From positions 47,624,451 to 47,688,450 of the forward strand of contig ML681989.1 of NCBI GenBank assembly GCA_007922195.1: a stretch of DNA of 64,000 bases, read 5' to 3'. Positions within the stretch are counted from its first letter, which is position 1. The number at the start of each line of letters is the position of its first letter. The stretch comes from Podocnemis expansa. Taxonomy: Eukaryota; Chordata; Testudines; Podocnemididae. The notes under the pieces are model-generated. The model was not told where the DNA came from and searched no databases. It was given only the letters and a program-made list of their open reading frames with translations. This document shows, piece by piece, positions 36,946-47,799 of the stretch. Both the position numbers and the translations under genes were made by a program.

Positions 36946-37734
36946 AGATGGATGAACTTATAGAAAGGAATGAAACTAAATGCAAGGGGGTGTAAAACAT
37001 AGGATCAGGTCATAAAGTAACAGCAAATCAGAGCAGTTTACAGGCTCAAACCATGGAAAGCCTGAAGTCAAAATACCCTTTGTGATGGGAAAAGAACCCA
37101 TAGTCTTGACTGAGTCCTGCTTTCACAGAATTTACCTTGCATATTAATTCGAGTTCAGCTGTTTCTCTTTGAAGTCTTGATGTCCCAGGTACATCTCTAA
37201 TGACAGTCGTTAACAAATCCATCATCGAGTGATTAGGAAGATGAAAGTGCTCAGCAACTGGTTTCTTTGTTCTTTGATTTCTGATATCAGCTCTGTGCAT
37301 TCTTGAAACTACAGTACCCACCTGGGGAAGTAAGAAAACAAATTGACAGAGCTAGATGGGTTCCCTGAAGTCATCTACTACAGGAGAGACCCAAGAAAGA
37401 AAGCAACAGAACACCACTAGTCACCACATACAATCCTCAAGTCAGACCTCTGCAATAGATCATTAAGGACCTACAGCCTATTCTAAAAGATGATCCCTCT
37501 CTCTCTCAAGCATTAGGAGACAGACCACTCCTTGCTTATAGGCAGCCCCCTAATCTTAAACAGATACTCACCAGCAACTACAGATCTAACAACAAGAACA
37601 TTGAAGCAGGCACACACCCCTGCAAAAAACCACGCTGCCAAGTCTGCCCACATATCTACACAACAGACACCATCATAGGTCCTAATCAAGCCTGCTACTC
37701 CATCAAAGGCTCATTTACCTGCTCATCTACTAAT

Positions 37735-38046
37735 GTGGTCTATGCCATCATGTGCAAGAAATGCCCCTGCACCTTATATATTGGACAAACAGGACGATCG
37801 CTCCATAAGAGACTGAATGAGCACAGAGCTGATATCAGAAATCGAAGAACAAAGAAACCAGTTGCTGAGCACTTCCATCTTCCTAATCACTCGATGATGG
37901 ATTTGTTAACGACTGTTGTTAGAGCTGTACCTGGGACATCAAGACTTCAAAGAGAAACAGCTGAACTCGAATTAATATGCAAGGTAAATTCTATGAAAGC
38001 AGGACTCAGTCAAGACTATGGGTTCTTTTCCCATCACAAAGGGTAA
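37735..38046 (+). pseudogene. PLE GIY-YIG endonuclease (best copy)
   Basis: 103 codons are open from an internal start. MVYAIMCKKCPCTLYIGQTG carries the Y-I-G-Q-T core, followed by RSLHKRLNEHRADIRN, with the usual R and H of the active site, and KKPVAEHFHLPNHS. RETAELELICKVN follows. The family nicks target DNA to prime reverse transcription. The inverted twin (37321-37046, minus strand) repeats the same text from HRADIRNQRTKKP onward with few differences. Linker sequence to the left is stopped, so this is not a functional protein. Confidence 0.82.
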
Positions 38047-38169
38047 TTTGACTTCAGGCTTCCCTTGGGTTGAGCCTGTAAACTGCTCTGATTTGCTGTT
38101 ACTTTATGACCTGATCCTATGTTTTACACCCCCTTGCATTTAGTTTCATACCTTTCTGTAAGTTCACCC

Positions 38170-38222
38170 ATCTTCAAAGCATCTGAGGAAGTGGTATCTT
38201 CTCCCACGAAAGCTCATGCAAA
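38170..38222 (+). ncRNA. Hammerhead-like motif in the PLE tail
   Basis: Core CTGAGGA (38183-38189) fits CUGANGA. One extra A follows, then a hairpin closing GTGG with CCAC, GAAA at 38208-38211, palindromic AGCT, and CTC (38213-38215) as a candidate cleavage triplet. GCAT before the core pairs perfectly with ATGC after the triplet (38179-38182 with 38216-38219). The AGCT palindrome would let two molecules pair, as in dimeric hammerheads. Activity is untested; the extra A is a departure from the standard core. Confidence 0.6.
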
Positions 38223-38292
38223 AAATAAATCTGTTAGTCTTAAAGTGCCACACAACTCCTTGTTGTTTTTTCACTGGACTAGACTAACATGG

Positions 38293-40760
38293 CTATCCCT
38301 TTTGAAAATGATCAAATGGTAAGCCTTCAATAGTTGATTGTAGTGATTTGAGTAGGTCATCTGAATGTACCAATGATGAGTGGCAGATAACAATGCTCAT
38401 TGCCATGGTGCAAGCAGCAAAGTCAGCAACATCTAAGGCTGCCTGTAGTGCTGTGTGAGAGATCAGCTGATCTTCCTTTATCAGAACATAAATCTGTTTA
38501 AGTTCAGGTATATAGTCTATGAATTCTGCAAATTTCATATAGCTGGAATAATCATAATTAGCAAGTAAAGCAATGCAATTCGCTACTCTGAACTGAAGGG
38601 TGGAGGAAGTACATACTTTTTGTCCTAGCAAATCAATTTTCTTATCCTCTTTGTCATGAGAAGTGGATTTATTAAAATGCTGTGTAGGTCTCTGATTAGC
38701 AGCTTCCACCACAAGACTGTTAGGTGGGGGAATGAGTCAACAAGAATTCTGACTGCATTGGTGAAACATAATACTTATCAGCCTTTTTGCAGGTAGGCTG
38801 AATCGTTGTTGGAGTTAGCCAGATTTTGTTTGCTGATTTTAATAGGGCCTTGTTTATTGGAAGTGTGACTCTGATGAAGATGTCTGAAGGATTTTCAGTA
38901 ATTTATGTTCAGATTGAGGCAAGTCTTTTTAAGAGAGCTCCAGAGAATCTACAACTCTTTCAAAGAGGTCTTAAAAATGTTTGAAATCATCTGAAGTTGT
39001 GGACATGGTAGAAGATATTATTTCATCCAGAAGAGATGTGAGGTCATGAGAAGGAGAGATAGTGTTGAGTATTTCCCCTTCTCTAATCATATCTTGTGTC
39101 CCAGTTGTGTGTTCTGGGGGAACAGCTCTGGCTTTAACTTTGTTCATTTCCCTGTGTCCATGGGAAGTGGTGGGTCTGTGATGATGGGCAGAATACAGAG
39201 ATACAGAGTCATGGCAGTGTCCATGATGTCAGTAATAGCTAGAGTGTGGGGACTCTTACCAAGTCCGGAGTCAAAGGTCCCAGTAAGAGTCGCATTCACA
39301 GGATTGAGATTGTGTTGATCATGACTGTGGGAAGACAGACTGCTGCTGCATAATCTGTAAAGTCATCATCAGATGAGTAATAAGTAAGCATAACTGAACC
39401 TTCCTTTATAAACAGGGAAGGGGATCTTGCAACATCAGAATAGTGAGATAAATGGTGACAAGGATGGACAGATGTCCTGAGATAAATGCAGGGGTTAAAG
39501 TATGCTGGAACACCTGGAACACTGTTCCAGGGCCCACTATTTTTAGGGACTCAGCATTTCGGGGCCCCTAAAAATAGAAGGATGTGGAGCCGGAACACTG
39601 CGTACCAGGGCCCACCATTGAAAAATAGCAGGCCCCAGAATGCTGCATTCTGGGTCCATGTTCTATTTTTAGGGGCACAAATGCTGGGCCTCTAAAAATA
39701 GAAGGTCCCAGAGTGGCATTCTGCTGCATTCCTGCAGGCAGAGTCAGGGTCAGGGGCTAAGGGTGTTACTAGGGGCTCAAGCCCCACCCTGAACCCATCC
39801 CCTTCCAGGCCACGCCCCCAACCTGGGGCCTGCTGCCTGTGCCCCAGCTGTGGCACCACCCTGGGACCTACTGCCCTCACCCTCCCCAGTCACACCACTG
39901 CCAGTGAGTGTGAGGATGGCTGGGCCATGCTGGGTGGGGAAGGTATTGCGGGTGGGGGGTGGCAGAAGCTGGGCTCCAGAGGGGCCCACCAGCATGGGGG
40001 GGGGGCCACTGGCATTAGAGCATTCCAGGGCCCCCTAATTTATACCTTAACCCCTGGATAAATGTTTCTTTTTAACCCGTGTTTGTGCGGTGCTGGAGCA
40101 AGCTGTGAGTGCAGCACTGTGTAGCCCTCCTCTGAGTGTGTTAGAGGAGCAGCTGCTGTGAAGGTTGATGGTTCTTGTGTCAATGTTGTTGGCTGCTGTG
40201 GAACTGGGCCTACAGTGCTCAGTTCCGGAGCCATTGCTGCATGTAGGCTCATGAGCGGTTGTGGTTACGCTGCTTGCCCTGGTATCTGAGGCACAGCTTG
40301 AGAGCTGAAATTAGATACTGGTTCTGGCAGTGCTGCAGCTGTCTTTTTATGGCACTGTCTGTGCCCACAGTCACTAGCAGAAAATGTCTGTTTCCATGTT
40401 CTGGCCATTCAAGTACTTGAGGGACCACCAGTCCCATTGGTACATGACAATGTTGGTGAAGAGGCAGGAGTTTTTCTCTCTTTTCCCACTTCAGAAGGAA
40501 CTGCCTCATAGTTTGTTTTTCTGCTGACTTTCCCTGGCCTGGTGTCTCAAATGGCCGTAGGGATTTTTCCATTAAGAATAATTTACAGTGGAGCTCTCTG
40601 TCTCACCGTGCCCGGGTACTCAAGGCTTTACAATGAGAGCACTTCTGAGGAATGTGCTCTTCCCCCAAGCATTTCAAACAGACAGAGTGACCATTGGAGG
40701 CTGGCACTGTTTCACAGCATGAGTCACAATGTTTAAAGCCCACCAGGGCTCACATGACTA
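38293..40760 (-). pseudogene. DIRS Gag (interrupted)
   Basis: The 139-codon frame 38293-38712 reads STLQFRVANCIALLANYDYS and TALQAALDVADFAACTMAMS, the conserved C-terminal part of vertebrate DIRS Gag. At the other end, around 40590-40750, KHCDSCCETVPASNGHSVC and CLGEEHIPQKCSHCKAL give the cysteine/histidine-rich N-terminal segment. Between them frames are stopped and a hAT-like MITE is inserted (39489-40056). The 3' end merges with the PLE insertion at 38322. Gag packages the RNA intermediate. Confidence 0.75.
39489..40056. mobile_element. hAT-like MITE, 568 bp, perfect 8-bp duplication
   Basis: Starts CAGGGGTTAAAGTATGC and ends TATACCTTAACCCCTG, inverted to each other. It is flanked by GATAAATG at 39481-39488 and 40057-40064, a perfect 8-bp duplication, which identifies it as hAT-class. 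It shares its modules with 31861-32401 and 643-1091. GC-rich with G/C runs near 39986-40000. Open frames within it are incidental. Confidence 0.92.
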
Positions 40761-41100
40761 ATGAGTTGTTGTTTTTTTAAAGGTCCACGAGAGGCAGCCT
40801 GAAGACCTGCAATGTCCTCAGGAAGAAAGGAGGGGAGGAGTAAAGGTAAGTTGTGAGGAGAATTCCTGATGAGCTGTGGAGAGGCTTAGCTCCATCCAGT
40901 GCCAAGGGAACTAAGGGGTGGGGGTTCTGCTGTGCACGTTGATAAGATGCAGGAAAGACTGTCATGAGACAGCTGAGCCAGTGTGTGCAGCAGGACGAGC
41001 ACTGCTACAAGCCTCCAATCCAGCCTGTGCCCCAATGCTCCAGCACCAACTGTGGGGCACCCACAGGGACCTTCCTTGAAGGAGAAGTTGTAGCTTGCTC

Positions 41101-42040
41101 TGTCCAAATCACAACATCACACAACTTAAGTTTACATTAAAGTTCTAGTCAGACTTCCAAAATGGACTACTCTGGATTAATACCTTCAAACATTTCAGAT
41201 AGATAGCCTATCCTTATTTCTCTTGATTTGATTTTCCATATCATTAATTTTCTCCAGGTGAACTTTAACTTATGTTTCCAGTCTGACCATTCTGTTATCT
41301 TGCCACATTTCTTCTTTATATTACAAATGTGTTTTTCACACGTTCTCTTACTTTCATTATGCAACTTCTCAAACTGTTATAGAGAGTTGTTCAACACATT
41401 AGTGGTAATAGCTTGATATTTATAATCTTCAGTTATCGCTTATGTGACATCCTAAAGAGCTAGAGATCATGCAACCTCCTCATTACTGACCACATCACAC
41501 CACACTTCTCCTTTCTCACTGCGGCAGAATATATTATCACCATTAACTTGTCATTTTGTCTCTCCTCCCACAACAACAAATTTTTTTCTCTCTCCTTCCT
41601 AAATTTTTTTTAAATGTCCTCTCCTCCTAAATCTATGAAGCAAGACATGACTTAACTGAGCTGAAAGTTGCCAAGAACTATTTCTGATAGTGCTGTTGAT
41701 CCAATAGTGCTGTGGAAGAATACACTATATTTTTCTAGCTAGCATATCATTGACATTTTCAGATGAGTTCTGATTTTAGAATATTTATTACAGAAGATGG
41801 GGCAAGATAAAAAACAAAACAAAATCTTGTGTTTTTCATCTTATGCTGAGCTGCTAGGAAAAGCAATTTGAAAAACAACTTTCAATATGCAAACTGAATA
41901 AACTTGATATGGAAATAATTGTAAGCAAATGAATGTGAATCCTCATAATGCTAGTTTTACAGACCATCATTGTGCTTTTAAAGACACACAAACAGGATTT
42001 CACAGGACTGTAATCCTTTCAATGCACATGTAGAAACAAG
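41101..42040 (-). mobile_element. Intron with a possible L1-like ORF1 scrap at 41167-41364
   Basis: The minus-strand frame at 41167-41364 has a charged, coiled-coil-like start and MIWKIKSREIRIGYLSEM. In the neighbouring frame the phrase resembles the LEKxxDMENxxRxxNIRIxGxPE stretch of L1-type ORF1 proteins. The match is partial, so this is a weak call. The rest is A+T-rich intron. Confidence 0.3.
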
Positions 42041-42044
42041 GTTT

Positions 42045-42135
42045 ATGAAGTAATATTGTTCATTGGACTAACTTCTGTTAGTGAAAGAGACAAGCTTTTG
42101 AGCTATACACAGCTCTTCTTCAGGTTTGGGAAAGG
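42045..42135 (-). mobile_element. PLE family-A terminus joined to the next PLE
   Basis: Minus-strand reading: CTGAAGAAGAGCTGTGTATA, AGCTCAAAAGCTTGTCTC, CACTAACAGAAGTTAGTCCA. It has a CTGAAGA core and a stem pairing GAGCT with AGCTC, with AAAA where GAAA is expected. It lies directly against the plus-strand PLE coding region, forming a head-to-head junction. The short frame beginning at 42056 crosses this junction and is not a natural ORF. Confidence 0.6.
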
Positions 42136-43800
42136 AACATCCAAAAATGCCAGGTCAAAGGCCACTATGGATGTAGAGGATCTTTACACCAACATTCCAT
42201 TAAAGGATGTACTACAAGACCTCAGGAACAGTATCTCAGATGATGTCATGGCATACCTAGTGACTAAACTTTGTGACTTTGTACTTACCCACAAGTAAAC
42301 CCTCATGGCTCCAGAACATGCCAACATTTTTATGGATGGTTTAGAACAACTCTTCCTCAGCTCTCATCCCCAAGTACTACTTCTTTGGTTACACTACATT
42401 CATGACATCTTCATCATCTGAACCCACAGAAAGGAAGTCCTTGAGAAATTCCACTGACATTTCAAAAATTTCCACCCCATCGTCAACTTTAGCCTGGACC
42501 AGTACACATGGGAAATCTACTTTCTAGACCCTACAGTAGAAACAAACAATCACATAAACACCACTTTATGCTGGAAACCAACTGGCCACTATACCTATCT
42601 ACATCCGTACACTTTTCATCCAGGACACATCATGCAATCCATTGTCCCCAGCCAACCCTTAAGATACAACTGCATCTGCTGCAATCACTCAGACAGAGAA
42701 AAGCACCTTCAAGATCTCTATCAAGCATTTTTAAAATTACAGCACCCCTCTGACAGGTGCCCAGAATTCAACTACTACAAGACAAGTCCAACAAGGAAAA
42801 CAGAATGCCACTGGTAATCACCTACACACGCAAGCCAAACCTCTTTAGCACATCATCAGGGATCCACTATGTATCCTGTATGATGATCCCTCACTCTCAA
42901 GCCTTGGACAGTAGATCACTCTTTGCTTACAGATGGTTCCTCCTACCTTAAGCAAATCCTCACCAGCAACTACATACCATACAGTAGGAACACTACGCCA
43001 GGTAGTTATCCCTGCAACAAACTCCATTGCTAACTCTACCCACGTATCTACTCATATGACACCATCATAGGAGCTACTCAAATCAGCCACTCCATCAAGG
43101 ACTCATTCACCTACTCATCTACCAATGTAATATATGCCGTTACATGCCAACAATGTCCCTCTACTGTATACATTGACTGAATTGGACTGTTTCCGAGCAA
43201 AAGAATAAATGGACACAAATCAAACATCAAGAATGGTAACATTCGAAAACTAGTAAGGGGACATTTCGATCTACGCAGCCATTCTGTAAAAAAACATGCT
43301 AGTTACAGTACTTCAGCAAAAAAAAAAAAAAAAGAAAAAACCAAAACAAAAAAAAATCTTCAAAAAAAGATTACAATGTGAAATCACAGAATTGGAATTT
43401 ATATGCAAACTAGATACCTCCCAACTGAGTTTGAATAAAGCTCTTGAATGGCTAAGTCATTAACAAAGGTGATTTCCCCTCCATTACCCTTCTCATCTCT
43501 TGCTTCACTATCCACACTGTTTGAATCAAAACAGCTTGAGTATTTTGTAGATAGGCTAGCAGACTATTCCTCTGGAACTGTTTGAATTTACCTCATGACC
43601 CACCCTTCTCTGCATGTGTGTACAAACGCACACACAGCTAACATGCCACATTTTCCAGTTCATGCATCTGATGAAGTGGAGCTGTGCCAACAAAAGTTTA
43701 TGTAATGAATACATTTGATAGTTTTTAAAAGTGCCACAGGACTCCTTGTTTGTTTTACTGTTACAGACTAACATGGCTACCCCTCTGGAACCCTTACCAT
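42136..43800 (+). mobile_element. Penelope-like element with RT and endonuclease remnants
   Basis: The only copy here retaining RT. Plus-strand pieces: MDVEDLYTNIPLKDVLQDL (about 42168-42225), LHYIHDIFII (about 42390-42420), where the usual Y-I-D-D has become Y-I-H-D, and WKPTGHYTYLHPYTFHPGH (about 42570-42625). Then comes the linker and an endonuclease remnant, NVIYAVTCQQCPSTVYI near 43125-43170, followed by a stop. A long A-run lies at 43319-43333. The 3' tail holds a degraded hammerhead-like motif (43665-43715) and ends GGCTACCCCTCTGGAAC near 43790. Not functional. Confidence 0.82.
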
Positions 43801-45165
43801 AAATTGTTAGCATACATTGTTAGGGACTGTTCAAGGTAAAGTGGCCCATTAACACCACTGCCAGTATAGAATAAGAGGATGGTTAGTGGGTTACAGAATA
43901 CTGTAATAAACCATAAATCTACTACATCTGTTCAGTTCATGATTTTTGGTGTCTAGTAGAGTTATCACTTTTAAGTTTCAGACTTGTCTTTTGAAAATGT
44001 ATCTTAAAAGCTTGTCTCACCAACATAAAGCTGGCCCCATAAAAGATACTACCTCATTCGCCATGCCTCTGATATCTTGAGATTGACACAGGTACAGCTA
44101 CACTGTATAATGCACATGGAATTCACCATTACTATTTTCTTTTCTGTTGGGGGAGAGCGATAGAGCAAGGCTGATACTATCAAATCATACAAATTAATTT
44201 TAGTATATTAGCTCTTGAATGCATAAATTCTGCATACAATTTTTATGCTTATTTTTCAGCAGTATTTGGATCTAGTAAACTGAGAATTACAAAGACCTAA
44301 ACTTCATTAATTATCTTCTCCTTATATTTAAGATAATGTTAAGTTTATAGTCTATTCTTCCTTGAATTCTTAGGAAATGAATACACTTTTATGATTACTT
44401 TACTTTAATTTACCATGTGACATTTACTGTAAGAGAAACATTTTAGATTTTGGACACCTTCTACTATAGTTTCTCTGGATAACTAATCTATTCACATCTG
44501 CTAGATAAAAATTATAAAATTACTGCATTGGGAGAGCTAGAAATCTATTAGAAACTATTTCTAAATTAAGTCTTTCTATTATTGGTCCCAGTAACCTCTT
44601 TCTCTCTCTCCACATTTAATTCCAAATGCAAAAAATTGGTATGTAATATATGGAGAAAACTGCAAGTTACACACTGATTAAGAAAATTTTACAATGCTGT
44701 GATGTTATAAGACTAATCTGATGTGAAAAGGAAGGCACTAATGTTCAGTTCTGCCATGCAAAAAATCAGTGATGCTTGTAAAGGCAATGCAGTACATTAT
44801 ATTCTTCCAGTGAAGTTATATTGTTAGAGTTTTTACCTTTAAACTTTAGGTATGAGCTCACAAATCATTTAGTCTAATGTTCATTTTATCCAATAAAATT
44901 TGTTTTATACACAGAATGCAATAATGTAAATGTCTATAGTTTTATGTCTTTTCCAAAACCATTATTGGTGGTATACATTTTTGCTTGGTTTCAAAAGATT
45001 AATTCTTTAAAAAGTTGTATGGAACACCTCCATTATAAAGTACCATAAATATAAACATTACAACTCCATTTAAACACAGTTCCAGTTAAATTTACAAATA
45101 GATACAAGAGTCCCATTGCAGAAGCAACTACAATATTCACTACATGCTAAAAGAAAATAAAAAAT
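43801..45165. other. Intron with a PLE family-A scrap near 44005-44085
   Basis: Around 44007 the plus strand reads AAAGCTTGTCTCACCAACAT then CCCCATAAAAGATACTACCT, the family-A terminal tail. It is short and lacks the core. The rest is A+T-rich intron. Confidence 0.5.
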
Positions 45166-45326
45166 AAAAAAAATGAGGAGTCTTGTGGCACTTTTGAAGA
45201 TTAACAAATTTATTTATTGCATGAGCTTTCATGGGAAACTATCCCACTTCATCAGTCTTTAAAAGTCCCACAGGATTTTTTGTTTGTATGGCTGAACTAG
45301 ACTAACATGGATACTCTTTTGGAACT
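45166..45326. mobile_element. Foldback pair of PLE 3' ends (family B)
   Basis: The left half (about 45166-45257) is minus-strand: GAGGAGTCTTGTGGCACTTT, GCATGAGCTTTCATGGG. The right half (45258-45326) is a plus-strand tail: CTTTAAAAGTCCCACAGGAT, CTAGACTAACATGG. The minus-strand core CTGATGA, GAAA and AGCTCATGC are intact, and GTGGGA pairs with TTCCCAT with wobble. It is a small version of the foldback at 36849-38310. Confidence 0.78.
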
Positions 45327-46750
45327 TACCTGTTAAAAAGTATCAAGAGAGATATTCAAGTAGCCAGGTTCCAGGCTAATGTAGTTTGTCATAGCTCAAT
45401 TAACTTCACTACAGCTACAATGACTTATGATGATCTAAACCAAGAAATTTTCATCACCTAGAAACAGTGACCAAGATTTTCAAAAGTGATTTGTAATTTG
45501 GGGTACCCAATGTGAGGCACTACACTTGTTTTTCTTTAGAGGGTAGGAACTGCAAAATGAATATATATGGTGCAGCTCTACTTACACAAGTTCTATTCCA
45601 GTTAAGATAAAATGCATTTTTGGTTATTATTCTGATTTTAAATTTATATTTATTAATTTTTGAGTTTTAATATTTTTATCAACTAAAACAGAGCGTGATA
45701 TAAAATTCAGTGGGCCAAACCACAGGTAGCCTCACAAACAGTACATCAGAAACAAGTTATTCTGTATTTGGCAGCAAACATCATCATGGACTAAACAATT
45801 CTTTGTTCAGATACTTTGGTGTTGGACTCAAGTGATGGGACCAGTAGATGGGACAGATCCAAAATAAAATAAACTGTTTATATGAATGCAAAAAAGAATG
45901 CAAATTTCCTGAGCAAGGCAAACAACTCAGAAAACGTGTGGCTAATGGAAGTGTATGTTTAAAAATGAGTGCATTCCAAGCACTGGGTGGCTAGATTATT
46001 TGACTGAGTGGTGTAATTTACAGTATGTTACAACCATTCTGCAGTCATGTCCATACATTTTGGGAGTAGCTGCAATCAGTTTGTTCATCCCAGTTAGTGT
46101 AGTCTCACTATTAAATTCACACAGATGCAACCCTTAGAAATTAAGAGCTGGGATTCACTCCTGCAGCCAGAGGGAGACAGAGACTTGGTCATACTAGAAA
46201 CTTATGTCAGTATAACAACATCACTCGGGGTGTGGAAAATCCATATGTCTGAGCACCATAGACAGCACTAGGTCAATGGGAGGGTGCTCCCTTCAACAAA
46301 GCTACAGCTTCTTGGGGAGGCTGCGCACGCTAGAGTAATGGGAGAAGCTCTCCTGCTGTCATACACTGTCTTCACTAAATGCTACAATGGTGCAGGTGCA
46401 TCACTGCCTTATCATAGAAGATCCCTGAGTCACCAGAAGGTTCCTTTTTCTTTCTTGATCACCCATGCTTTATAGAAGAAGTCAGGTGAGTTTTGGTGTT
46501 CTTGATAAAGTCTCATTAACCTTCCTCAAAAAGCTTTAAGCAGCTTCCATACAGAAATGACAGAAGTAAGGATTTTGTTGAACTGGATAAGCTAAGATAT
46601 CAGAGAACTGTTTTACACATTTTTCCTAAAAATACAGGGGGGATCAAGTCCAATGGCCTTTGGTAAGCTTGCACCTTACTAACTAAAATACCAGACAGAA
46701 AGAATTCCCTAAACATAAGCATCATTTGCATCCTCCACAAGAAAATTTAA
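45327..46750. other. Intron, nothing recognised
   Basis: A+T-rich intron with a GC-richer patch near 46180-46460 of unknown nature. Confidence 0.35.
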
Positions 46751-46990
46751 GGCTATGTCTACACTGATAGTGGCAAATTCACTGCTGTCAGATCTATTTA
46801 TCCAGACTGAATGTGTGAAAGTGGAGACCTGCTCCATTGACCTGGAAATTGATGCTACTAATTCACATTCACCCGATGGAGAAACTCTGCTTCAGCAAAA
46901 GGGTATTTTCTATTAGTGCAGTGAACTGACGACACCATGGCAAATAGAAATCAGGAATTTGATGGGCGGTATGAAAGCTGCTCTAGGAAG
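46751..46990 (+). mobile_element. Possible Harbinger-like MITE
   Basis: GGCTATGTCTACACTGATAG at about 46752 is a terminus of the same general type as the MITEs at 25797 and 29070, but the body lacks TTTCGAAA palindromes. No right terminus was found, so the right edge is approximate. Confidence 0.4.
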
Positions 46991-47107
46991 CTTGCATCTC
47001 TCTCATCAATTCCCACTGAATTTTGTGGCAAGTGCAGAAATAGTCTGAGACACTGTCTTCCTTAAGCAGCATATGTGGTACCTAGTAGTATCATTTTCAT
47101 GCCCTAA

Positions 47108-47276
47108 ATTTACTGTGTGACCTGATCCTATGACTTCCCTGCATTTATCTTCCTCCCATTCTTTAAGTTCCCCCATCTTCAAAGCATCTGATGAAGTGGG
47201 ATTTTCTCCCACGAAAGCTCATGTTATAAATAAATCTTAGTTTTGAAAGTGTCACAGGACTCCTCATTTGTTTTAA
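47108..47276 (+). mobile_element. PLE 3' end (family B), best preserved ribozyme-like motif
   Basis: A short 5'-truncated PLE: CCTGATCCTATGACTT, CCCCATCTTCAAAG, the hammerhead-like motif, then ATAAATAAATCTTAG and the CACAGGACTCCTCATTTG tail. It carries no protein-coding part. Such tail-only copies behave like a non-autonomous family. Confidence 0.8.
47180..47225 (+). ncRNA. Hammerhead-like motif, most intact copy
   Basis: GCAT (47184-47187), core CTGATGA (47188-47194), an extra A, stem strand GTGGGA (47196-47201), loop, stem strand TCCCAC (47207-47212), GAAA (47213-47216), palindromic AGCT (47216-47219), cleavage triplet CTC ending at 47220, then ATGT, which pairs with GCAT using one G-U. 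This matches the published observation that PLE termini encode hammerhead ribozymes. The missing stem III hairpin would be supplied by AGCT pairing in a dimer. Confidence 0.65.
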
Positions 47277-47702
47277 GGTTAAAATATGTAAACATTTAGC
47301 ACATGGGAAATTATGTAGAAAAAAAAAGATTCGGCTATTATCTGTAAAGTGTAACTGTTTGTATCCTATTTTATACACATGACCATACCTGAATAATCCT
47401 GCTTTTTAAAACTATGACAATTTATGCTCATAAAACGAATCTTCTTCAATCTTTAAAGCAATCTTCATCAATTTACACATTAGCGGGCTTTGTAACCAGA
47501 CTAGGAAAGTGTCCATCAAAGAAGTGAAATGGATGCTGGAAGTTTGTTCTCAGTACTTTGTACACCATTTCTGGAGAAAATTTACATAGCAATATATTCT
47601 AATCTGTCCTTTAAAGTTACACACATGAATATGTCAAATTAAAATGATATATTCACAGACAAAATATGTTTAAAATGTGTGGGTGTGTCTGTGTGTGTGT
47701 AT

Positions 47703-47794
47703 AAAAATGGAATTAGACCTTTTTAAATTGTTAAATTACAATTACAAAAATGGAATTAGACCTTTTTAAATTGTTTTAAAGTGTTAAATTACAA
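47703..47794 (+). repeat. Local tandem duplication
   Basis: AATGGAATTAGACCTTTTTA followed by AATTGTTAAATTACAA is repeated twice (47703-47741 and 47746-47794), the second with an 8-bp insertion. A short TG run lies just upstream (47673-47700). It probably arose by slippage. Confidence 0.8.
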
Positions 47795-47799
47795 GATTG

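Larger units (their letters stand above)
36849..38310 (+). mobile_element. Penelope-like element foldback insertion
   Basis: It is flanked by ATCAAATGGTAA at 36837-36848 and 38311-38322, a perfect 12-bp target duplication in the DIRS Gag region. Inside, 36849-37302 is an inverted copy of the terminal 490 bp (about 37819-38310). The plus-strand part begins near 37315 with linker sequence (stopped frames), then CKKPRCQVCPH, the endonuclease ORF and the tail. So one RT-less PLE carries its own 3' end reversed at its 5' side. Each arm ends with a hammerhead-like motif. Such inverted 5' ends fit known PLE insertion behaviour. Confidence 0.88.
33170..41100 (-). mobile_element. DIRS-type retrotransposon with two nested insertions
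   Basis: Minus-strand element. Order from right to left: terminal repeat (about 41020-41090), Gag (40760 to 36560, interrupted), RT (36250-35640), RNase H (35550-34690), tyrosine recombinase (34491-33640), then the internal complementary region and left terminal repeat. GTGGGTGCCCCACAGTTGG at 33244-33262 is inverted as CCAACTGTGGGGCACCCAC at 41051-41069. TTACTCACCCTGTGCAGTAA (33196-33215) is inverted as GTTACTGCACAGGGTGAGTA (33484-33503), the local complementarity expected for DIRS circle formation. A PLE (36849-38310) and a hAT-like MITE (39489-40056) interrupt Gag. ORFs are stopped in places. Confidence 0.88.
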
